A DNA stretch of 53,743 nucleotides, taken from contig PLRX01000081.1 in the NCBI GenBank assembly GCA_003164095.1, positions 1 through 53,743 on the forward strand, in the 5' to 3' direction. The notes beneath the pieces were generated by a model that worked only from the letters and a program-made list of their open reading frames with translations, did no database searches and had not been told where the DNA came from. The translations under genes were made by a program, and so were the position numbers. Within the stretch, counting starts at the first letter, position 1; each line of letters begins with the position of its first letter. Source of the stretch: Acidimicrobiaceae bacterium. GTDB taxonomy: Bacteria; Actinomycetota; Acidimicrobiia; Acidimicrobiales; RAAP-2. Positions 48,147 through 53,743 of the stretch are shown one piece after another.

Positions 48147-50111
48147 TCAAAATGCGAGTCGCTGCGCCTGGACACCGGTCATGCCGACCATCGTCCCGTT
48201 GAGCGAGAACCCGGCCATGTCGCCGTAGAAGCCGGCATCACCCTTGTTGAAGACAGCCCCGCCGCCGGTCACCAACCAGTAGCCGCCGTTGTCGCTCGTC
48301 GGAGCGATGCCGACGACCGGTGAGGCCAGCGCGGTGCCACTGAGCGAGCCCTCGAACGAGGCGTCGCCGTAGGAGAAGATGCCGCCGTCGGAGCCGACGA
48401 GCCAGTAGCCGCCGCCGCCGTTCGTGGCGGCGATGCCGACGATCGGGCCGCCGAGCGGCTGACCGTGGGCGGTGCCGTAGAAGACGGCGTCGCCGTAGGC
48501 GAACACGCCGCCGTCAGCTGCCACCAGCCAGTAGCCCTTGCCATCCGGCGTGGCGGCCATGCCCACGACCGGGGCTGCCAGGGTGAGGTTGCCGGCCGAA
48601 CCGTAGAAGCCGGCGTCGCCGTAGGTGAAGATGCCACCGTCCGAGGCGACCTCCCAGTAGCCGGCGCCGTCAGGGGTGGAGGCGACACCGACGACCGGCT
48701 TGTTGAGCTGCAGGTTGCCGGCTGACCCGTAGAAGACGGCCCCGCCGTAGTTGAAGATGCCACCGTCGGCGGCGGCCAGCCAGTAGCCGTTGCCGTTGGG
48801 GGTGCGTGCGATGCCGACGACCGGCTTGTTGAGCTGCAGGTTGCCCGCCGAGCCGAAGAAGCCGGCGTTGCCAGGCACCTGGCCGTAGGAGAAGATGCCG
48901 CCGTCACTGGCGGCGAGGATGTAGCCGGGGTTGTAGTTGTACTGGTCGGCCGGGCTGATCGGCGACGGCGTCGACTCGTCACACCCGACGACCGTGACGT
49001 TCTGGATGCCGCTGCCGGCCGGGACCGTCGCGGTCATCGATGTGTCGCTGTTGACGGTGAACGAGGCGGCGGGCGTCGAGCCGAAGCCGACGGAGGTCAC
49101 GGCGTTGGTGATGTCGCAGCCACCGCTGCCGTCACCGCCGGCGAACCCGGCCCCGGTGATCTGCACCGTGGCACCTCCGGAGGCCACGCCGATCGACGGG
49201 GTCACGCTGTCCACGACGGTGCCGAGGGAGGTGTCCACGTAGGTGTACCGGTCGTTCGGCTGCACCTTCGAGGGCCCGGCGGCGGTCGTGACCGTGATGT
49301 CGTCGGCCTGGACGGTGTTCCCGGCGATGGTGGTGGCGGGCGCGACCGCATCGATCACGGTGGGACTGACCACGTGGAAGCTGGTGGCATCAGTCGATCC
49401 GAACTTGACGGCGGTGGCGCCGGCGAAGTGGTTGCCCACCAGCTTGACCGTCGTGCCGCCTGTGATGGGCCCGGCGTTCGGGAGCACGGTGGCGATGAAG
49501 CCGGCGGCCGGGGTGATGGGCGCCGAGGCGATCACGACCGGTGGTGGCCCGGTACACGGACCGGAGAACGGCGTTGTTCCGAGTGTCACGCTCAAGTTGC
49601 CGGCCGGGTTGATCGACACCGAGGTACTGGTGGCCCCGGAGGCGAACGACGTGAAGGCGCCGGTGGAGCCGGCGAGCGAGAACGGCTGCGTGGCACCGAT
49701 CGGGAAGGGGCTGGGAAGCGTCACGGACCCGGCGAAGGTCACGTTCTGACTGGCCGGCGAAGCTCCCGTGGCCAACAGGTTTGTGGTGTAGACCACTGAG
49801 AGCGTGTCGCCGGCGGCCAGCGTGGTCGTCGCATTTGCGACCAGGGTGGTGTTCAGTTTCAGGCCCGTGAGCGAGTAGTTGTTGCCGGCCGGCACCGGGT
49901 TCGGCGAGATGGCGGCCGACACCGAGGCGGTAATGGGCGTCGAACCTGCCGGCGCCGACAGCGCACAGGTGGTCGTGCCGATCGGCGTGTCCGCCCCGGC
50001 GGGACCGGCGGTTGCGACGATGCCCGTCGCACCGACCAGTCCGGCGGCGGCGAGCGCCACTGCCGCACCTACCGTGGTCACGCGTGTGGACAGTGCTCGT
50101 GCTGCTCTCAT
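48147..50111 (-). CDS. Secreted IPT/TIG and six-blade-like repeat protein
   Basis: 654 aa. Signal peptide (AAGLVGATGIVATAGPAGA), a beta-rich domain to ~200, two IPT/TIG immunoglobulin-like domains (~200-395, e.g. PNAGPITGGTTVKLVGNHF and TPSIGVASGGATVQITGAGF), then six ~42-residue repeats (397-639) that could form a beta-propeller. No membrane anchor or sorting signal; probably secreted and binds a surface or polymer. AGGAG 8 bases before the ATG. Confidence 0.85.
   Translation of the reverse strand: MRAARALSTRVTTVGAAVALAAAGLVGATGIVATAGPAGADTPIGTTTCALSAPAGSTPITASVSAAISPNPVPAGNNYSLTGLKLNTTLVANATTTLAAGDTLSVVYTTNLLATGASPASQNVTFAGSVTLPSPFPIGATQPFSLAGSTGAFTSFASGATSTSVSINPAGNLSVTLGTTPFSGPCTGPPPVVIASAPITPAAGFIATVLPNAGPITGGTTVKLVGNHFAGATAVKFGSTDATSFHVVSPTVIDAVAPATTIAGNTVQADDITVTTAAGPSKVQPNDRYTYVDTSLGTVVDSVTPSIGVASGGATVQITGAGFAGGDGSGGCDITNAVTSVGFGSTPAASFTVNSDTSMTATVPAGSGIQNVTVVGCDESTPSPISPADQYNYNPGYILAASDGGIFSYGQVPGNAGFFGSAGNLQLNKPVVGIARTPNGNGYWLAAADGGIFNYGGAVFYGSAGNLQLNKPVVGVASTPDGAGYWEVASDGGIFTYGDAGFYGSAGNLTLAAPVVGMAATPDGKGYWLVAADGGVFAYGDAVFYGTAHGQPLGGPIVGIAATNGGGGYWLVGSDGGIFSYGDASFEGSLSGTALASPVVGIAPTSDNGGYWLVTGGGAVFNKGDAGFYGDMAGFSLNGTMVGMTGVQAQRLAF
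48150..48923 (-). repeat. Six 42-residue (126-bp) repeats
   Basis: Each unit follows PVVGIA.TP.G.GYW, LVA.DGGIF.YGDA.FYGSAG; the first lacks its N-terminal part and the last is diverged (GGGAVFNKGDAGF). Neighbouring copies share near-identical DNA around GTTGAGCTGCAGGTTGCC (48709-48723 and 48829-48843). Confidence 0.8.
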
Positions 50112-50140
50112 CGACGTCTCTCCTGACGTGTCATGTCGGC

Positions 50141-50157
50141 GTGACCCGTAGGGTCAC
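50141..50157 (-). other. Hairpin in the 5' leader of the repeat-protein gene
   Basis: GTGACCC/GGGTCAC with loop GTA; on the transcript it lies about 30 bases before the ATG and upstream of the ribosome binding site. Confidence 0.4.
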
Positions 50158-50227
50158 CCCTCCCGTACCGATATGCGATCCGCCCGTCCCCTGCGATTCC
50201 CCCGAGGCGGCCGGCAGTCCAAGTGGC

Positions 50228-50256
50228 AACCTAGGGGAACCCGGGCAGTATTGCAA
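50228..50256 (-). promoter_or_regulatory. Promoter of the secreted repeat protein
   Basis: TTGCAA (50256-50251), 17 bp, TAGGTT (50233-50228), a near-consensus vegetative promoter on the minus strand. The 5' leader would be about 110 bases. Confidence 0.65.
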
Positions 50257-50356
50257 TCAGGGATGATGCGCCGTGAGCGCCCCGCCCAGGAGCGCCGGAT
50301 CGACGGTCCTGGGCGGTGATCGGCCCGCGTGGACCGAGTGGACGCCGCGCCCGGCG

Positions 50357-50368
50357 TACCATCGGGAC
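50357..50368 (+). promoter_or_regulatory. Leaderless-type -10 element (TACCAT, 6-bp spacer)
   Basis: TACCAT at 50357-50362, 6 bases, then GTG at 50369, the start of a 14-codon ORF. Confidence 0.5.
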
Positions 50369-50413
50369 GTGTCCGCGACAACCGCCTCCCGCACGTCATC
50401 GGCGGACCGATGA
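50369..50413 (+). CDS. Leaderless 14-codon upstream ORF
   Basis: GTG start in a leaderless context; encodes 14 residues (VSATTASRTSSADR, first as Met) and ends at TGA 50411-50413. That stop overlaps the ATG (50410) of the dioxygenase gene, in the ATGA configuration, so translation of the two is probably coupled. No function other than coupling is suggested. Confidence 0.45.
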   Translation: MSATTASRTSSADR

Positions 50414-51186
50414 TGGCATCCGCAACGGGTGTGTTCGGGCCTGACGAACTCGACGCCCTGTGCGCCCACCTCGACGCCCACGGCTTCGCGACCCTGCGCG
50501 GCGCGATCGACGAGGACGAACTGGCCGCGGCGGAGGCCGAGCTCGTCGCGACCCAGCAGCAACTCGTCAGCGGGACGCTCGACGACCGCCACGCCACCGC
50601 CATCCTCGACGACCCCGGAGCCACGGTCGACGGCGAGCGGTTCGCCCACTACGTCTGCTTCGCGACCAGCGCCTCGTCGCTGGCCGAGCGTTTGGTCCAG
50701 CTGCCCGCCCTCGTCGAGGTCGACCGCCGGGTGCTCGGCCCCGAAGCCTGGCTGCTCGACTACGAGCAGTTCGGCGTGGTCTACCAGGACGCCCGACCCG
50801 GCCCCGGATCGGGCTACTCGCGCATCGGATGGCACACCGACCACCAGTCCGGACCCCACCTCGACGTGTGGCCCGGTCTCGCGTTCACCATCCACTTCGA
50901 CGCCACGTCGCCCGCCAACGGTTTCCTGCGGGTACTACCCGGCAGCCACCGGGATGGCACGCACGGGATGCCCCCCGGTTTCGAACGGGTGCCCGGCGAG
51001 ATCGCCGTGTACCAGGAGCGTGGCGACGTCCTCTTCCATGACGCCGACCTCTGGCACAGCGCCGCCCGGGCCACCGCGGAAGGAGAGGCCGCCGTCCGAC
51101 GCCATCTGCGCGGGAGCTGGCACGGCGGGACCCGGCTCGAGGTCGGTCACGGGACCGACGACTTCGTCAAGAACGCCGCTCGCTAG
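50410..51186 (+). CDS. Phytanoyl-CoA dioxygenase family protein
   Basis: 258 aa, Fe(II)/2-oxoglutarate-dependent oxygenase fold. Fe-binding HxD in IGWHTDHQSGPHLDVW and distal His in LFHDADLWHSAAR; FLRVLPGSHRDGTHG is the typical jelly-roll segment. An in-frame start at 50329 is also possible, but has no ribosome binding site. Substrate unknown. Confidence 0.85.
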   Translation: MMASATGVFGPDELDALCAHLDAHGFATLRGAIDEDELAAAEAELVATQQQLVSGTLDDRHATAILDDPGATVDGERFAHYVCFATSASSLAERLVQLPALVEVDRRVLGPEAWLLDYEQFGVVYQDARPGPGSGYSRIGWHTDHQSGPHLDVWPGLAFTIHFDATSPANGFLRVLPGSHRDGTHGMPPGFERVPGEIAVYQERGDVLFHDADLWHSAARATAEGEAAVRRHLRGSWHGGTRLEVGHGTDDFVKNAAR

Positions 51187-51224
51187 GTACGGGACCCGGA
51201 CCGGTCACTCCTGCAGCGCGGCGG

Positions 51225-51236
51225 TACAGTCGGCGC
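51225..51236 (+). promoter_or_regulatory. Leaderless-type -10 element (TACAGT, 6-bp spacer)
   Basis: TACAGT at 51225-51230, 6 bases, then ATG at 51237. Confidence 0.55.
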
Positions 51237-51497
51237 ATGGACCTCTACGCCGCATACCTGGGTGGACCGCTCGCCGACGGGCGCATGGGTGAGGGTCACG
51301 AGGTCGTCCTCGTTGTGGCCGCCGACCGTCGAGACGCTGAGGCCCGTGCCACCGCGAAGTGGCAGGGCACGCCCCCGGGACACCTCGATGCGCTCGAGCG
51401 CATCGTCCGCGTCGACGGCTACGACGTGACACTCGCGCCCTCGACCGACCCGAACGGGACGGCGGGCGACCACCTCGAGATGGAGACGTTCAACTGA
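51237..51497 (+). CDS. DUF1543-type small protein
   Basis: 86 aa. DLYAAYLGGPLADGRMGEGH and EVVLVVAADRRDAEARATAKW fit DUF1543. Function unknown. No ribosome binding site; leaderless promoter upstream. Its stop overlaps the next gene (CTGA). Confidence 0.75.
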   Translation: MDLYAAYLGGPLADGRMGEGHEVVLVVAADRRDAEARATAKWQGTPPGHLDALERIVRVDGYDVTLAPSTDPNGTAGDHLEMETFN

Positions 51498-51880
51498 GCG
51501 AGCGCAACGTCCTCGGCGGCACGCTCGAGCCCTGCGGGACGGACCCCGTGACGGGGTTCTACCGCGACGGCTGCTGCTCGACGGGGCCGGAGGATCTCGG
51601 CAGCCACACCGTCTGCGCCGTGGTGACGGCAGAGTTCCTCGAGCACCAGCGGTCGATCGGCAACGACCTGTCCACGCCGGTGCCGCAGTACCGGTTCCCG
51701 GGCCTGGTGCCCGGCGACCGCTGGTGCGTGACCGCCGCGAACTGGCTGCGGGCCCATCGGGACGGTGCCGCCGCCTTCGTGGTCCTGGCCTCCACACACG
51801 AGCGGGCGCTTGAGATCGTGCCGCTCGACGCCCTCCGCCAGCACGCCGTGGACGTGCCCGAGGGCCCCGTCGGCCTGTAG
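51494..51880 (+). CDS. DUF2237 family protein (apparent CTG start)
   Basis: 128 aa, beginning SERNVLGGTLEPCGTDP, then VTGFYRDGCCST and GDRWCVTAANWLRA, the hallmarks of DUF2237. The family begins within a few residues of RNVLGG, and the only start that fits is CTG at 51494, overlapping the preceding TGA. Upstream ATG/GTG codons in frame would add about 45 unrelated residues. Coupled translation is likely. Confidence 0.8.
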   Translation: MSERNVLGGTLEPCGTDPVTGFYRDGCCSTGPEDLGSHTVCAVVTAEFLEHQRSIGNDLSTPVPQYRFPGLVPGDRWCVTAANWLRAHRDGAAAFVVLASTHERALEIVPLDALRQHAVDVPEGPVGL

Positions 51881-51913
51881 GCGAGGCACCCGGTCGGTAG
51901 CCACCGGGCTACG

Positions 51914-51925
51914 TAGGATGTCCCG
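51914..51925 (+). promoter_or_regulatory. -10 element upstream of the nitronate monooxygenase
   Basis: TAGGAT at 51914-51919, 6 bases, then ATG at 51926. This ATG is out of frame with the monooxygenase (51990), so here it probably marks the transcription start and gives a 64-base leader. Confidence 0.4.
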
Positions 51926-51989
51926 ATGACGGGCGGGGCCCGGCGCCGGGCCGCCGGCGCGCCGCCGCCCCACGCGAAGGGACGGCACC

Positions 51990-52955
51990 ATGCAGACGCG
52001 ACTGACCGAGCTCCTGGGGATCGAGCACCCCGTGATGCTGGCCGGCATGGGCGGGGTCAGCTACCACCGGTTGGCGGCCGCCGTGTCCGCCGCCGGCGGG
52101 ATCGGCACGCTGGGTGCCGCCACCATGGACGCCGCCACCATGGACGCCGAAATGGCGGCCATGCGCCAGCTCACCGACAAGCCGTGGGGCGTGGACCTGC
52201 TGACGGCCATGCCGGGTGACATGACTGCCCAGGTGCAGCGCATCATCGACGCCGGGGCCCGGATCTTCGTCGGCGCGCTGGGTGTGCCCCACGAGGTCAT
52301 CGCCATGTGCCACGACGCCGATGTGCTGGTGGTCAACATGTGCGGGCGCGTGCACCACGCCGTGCAGGCCGTCGATGCCGGGTGCGACCTGGTCGTGGCC
52401 CAGGGCACCGAAGCCGGCGGGCACACCGGAAGGGTGGCCACGCTTCCCCTCGTGCCACAGATCGTCGACGCCGTCGGCGACCGGGTCCCGGTGGTCGCGG
52501 CCGGAGGCATCGTGGACGGGCGCGGCGTGGCCGCCGCCCTGGCGCTCGGTGCCGACGGCGTATGGCTCGGCACCAGGTTCATCGCCACCCCTGAGGCCCG
52601 CGTCTCCTTCGGCTATCACGACGCGTTGCTGGGCGCCGACGAGAGCCAGACCACGGTCAGCCGCTCGTACAGCGGCAAGCCGATGCGGGTCGTCGCCAAC
52701 GAGCGCACCGCGTACTTCGACCGGCACCCCGAGGAGCTCGCCCCCTTCCCGGAACAGATGATGGCCTCGATCGTCGGGGGCGTCCTCCATCTCCCGACCG
52801 GTCCGGACGACCCGAACGTCGATCCGGCCACGGAGTGCTACCCGGCCGGCCAGGGTGTCGGCGCCATCGACGAGCTGGTCCCGGCCGGCGAGCTCGTCGC
52901 ACGGCTCATGGCCGAGACCGAGGCGGCACTGGCCCGGATCGACCGGCTGCGCTGA
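51990..52955 (+). CDS. Nitronate monooxygenase (2-nitropropane dioxygenase family)
   Basis: 321 aa, FMN-dependent TIM-barrel oxidase. HPVMLAGMGGVSYHRLAAAV at the N-terminus, AQGTEAGGHTGR, PVVAAGGIVDGRGVAAAL and LGADGVWLGTRF are the flavin-binding motifs. GAAGGGAC lies before the ATG. Converts propionate-3-nitronate-type compounds; the true substrate is unknown. Confidence 0.92.
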   Translation: MQTRLTELLGIEHPVMLAGMGGVSYHRLAAAVSAAGGIGTLGAATMDAATMDAEMAAMRQLTDKPWGVDLLTAMPGDMTAQVQRIIDAGARIFVGALGVPHEVIAMCHDADVLVVNMCGRVHHAVQAVDAGCDLVVAQGTEAGGHTGRVATLPLVPQIVDAVGDRVPVVAAGGIVDGRGVAAALALGADGVWLGTRFIATPEARVSFGYHDALLGADESQTTVSRSYSGKPMRVVANERTAYFDRHPEELAPFPEQMMASIVGGVLHLPTGPDDPNVDPATECYPAGQGVGAIDELVPAGELVARLMAETEAALARIDRLR

Positions 52956-52985
52956 CACCCGGGCCCCGTGGGGACGTGGAGTTCC

Positions 52986-53743
52986 TCAGGACTGGTTGCC
53001 CTCGGCCTGATAGGTGCGGCACGGCTCGCCCCGCAGCGAACCACATGCCGGCAGCGACGCCGTGGCGTGCACCCCGTGGACCACGTCGACCTCGAGGCTC
53101 GAGGCCGCAACCCCTCCGTAGCCGACCGACACCGTCTGGCTGCCGTCGTCCACCGTGTCGAACGCCCAAGTCGGGCGGTCGCCGCCGGGTGCCGACAGCA
53201 CCACCCGGAGCTCGGTCCCGGCACGGAAGGTGTGGACGATCGGGTCGATCGGCACCTGGACGAGGGTGTACGCCGTCGGACTGACGGTCCTGGCGTCGGA
53301 GGCGAGGAAGCTTGGCACCGTGAAGAGGGCGGTCGACGTCGGCAGGTCCACCTGGTTCGAGCTGCGCAGGAAACCGGACGTCACGTACTCCTCCTGTCCG
53401 CTGGCCGGTCGCACCTCGGTGATGGTGGCCTGGAGGTCGACGACCGGCGAGGCCGACTCCACCCAGAGGTCGAGGGTCGCCGGCCCGGCGATGGTGGTGG
53501 ACGACGTGAAGGGCGCCGTCTGGAAGGCCGCCCCGTCGGCCGCCGGGACCGGTGTCCAGTCCCACCCCGGATCGGCGGCCCAGGCGTTGCCGGTCGGGAG
53601 GTCGGTGGCGGGGCGCGCCCCAGGGTCGAGCTGGAAGGCGGCGCCACTTCCCGTCCGTGGTGCGGCGCCGTGGGTGGCGAGTACACCACCGGCACCGAGC
53701 CACCAGTTCTGGGTCCGGCCCGCCGGTGGCCACTGGTTGAAGC
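52986..53743 (-). CDS. CocE/NonD-type hydrolase, C-terminal part
   Basis: 252 residues, open to the window edge. The segment has the jelly-roll PepX_C domain that ends CocE/NonD and X-Pro dipeptidyl-peptidase-type hydrolases: SSTTIAGPATLDLWVESA, VDLQATITEVRP, EYVTSGFLRSS, IVHTFRAGTELRVVLSAP. The catalytic alpha/beta domain is outside the window. Substrate unknown. Confidence 0.82.
   Translation of the reverse strand, partial: FNQWPPAGRTQNWWLGAGGVLATHGAAPRTGSGAAFQLDPGARPATDLPTGNAWAADPGWDWTPVPAADGAAFQTAPFTSSTTIAGPATLDLWVESASPVVDLQATITEVRPASGQEEYVTSGFLRSSNQVDLPTSTALFTVPSFLASDARTVSPTAYTLVQVPIDPIVHTFRAGTELRVVLSAPGGDRPTWAFDTVDDGSQTVSVGYGGVAASSLEVDVVHGVHATASLPACGSLRGEPCRTYQAEGNQS

Noticed and set aside
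48150-48923. CRISPR or satellite repeats
   Set aside because: The 126-bp repeats are coding and correspond to protein repeats.
51926-52219. Protein gene starting at the TAGGAT promoter ATG
   Set aside because: It runs out of frame through the nitronate monooxygenase and looks like a shadow.

Overview
High-GC actinobacterial chromosome segment. The separate Fo b and delta genes, the glyA-wecA-atp order, actinobacterial-type SerC, leaderless-looking promoters and a secreted protein built of YW..SDGGIF.YGD-type repeats suggest Actinomycetota, most likely class Acidimicrobiia. That placement is inference from gene content; no rRNA gene is present. I saw no tRNA, rRNA, insertion sequence, prophage or CRISPR array.

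Layout. 1-2 kb: end of an unknown gene, a lipoprotein, a small membrane protein and an alpha/beta hydrolase. 2-13.4 kb (minus strand): rpiB-glyA-wecA followed by two small membrane genes and atpBEFHAGDC, a full F-type ATP synthase. 13.5-17.4 kb: a thiolase-like protein lacking the usual cysteine, a flippase-like membrane protein and a beta-lactamase-fold hydrolase. 17.7-20.2 kb: greA-leuC-leuD. 20.6-27.3 kb (plus strand): a compact redox module (b-type cytochrome-like membrane protein, two-component system, small anchored Ser/Ala-rich protein, ApbE flavin transferase, ferric-reductase-like membrane protein, NuoF-like protein, ferredoxin). Most of its genes overlap by 4 bp and 11-bp OmpR-type repeats precede it. 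27.4-38.4 kb (minus strand): phosphate uptake genes in the order pstC-A-B-S, then a very large PstS-like membrane-anchored protein, a sortase-fold protein lacking the catalytic His and Cys, and another secreted PstS-like protein. A lipoprotein gene lies upstream. Tandem 11-bp Pho-box-like repeats precede pstC, and a second array precedes a 58-residue gene. 39-47.7 kb: serA, an aspartate-type aminotransferase, serC, a lipoprotein, and ilvBNC with an attenuator (15-residue leader peptide plus terminator). 48-53.7 kb: a secreted IPT/repeat protein, a phytanoyl-CoA dioxygenase homologue behind a tiny leaderless upstream ORF, DUF1543 and DUF2237 proteins (the latter apparently starting with CTG), a nitronate monooxygenase, and the C-terminal part of a CocE/NonD-type hydrolase.

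The genes cover energy conversion (ATP synthase), branched-chain amino acid and serine synthesis, and phosphate scavenging. The two most interesting blocks are the extracytoplasmic-flavin-type redox operon and the pst operon with its PstS-like and pseudo-sortase tail. A recurrent TANNNT hexamer 6-7 bases before start codons suggests that many transcripts are leaderless.
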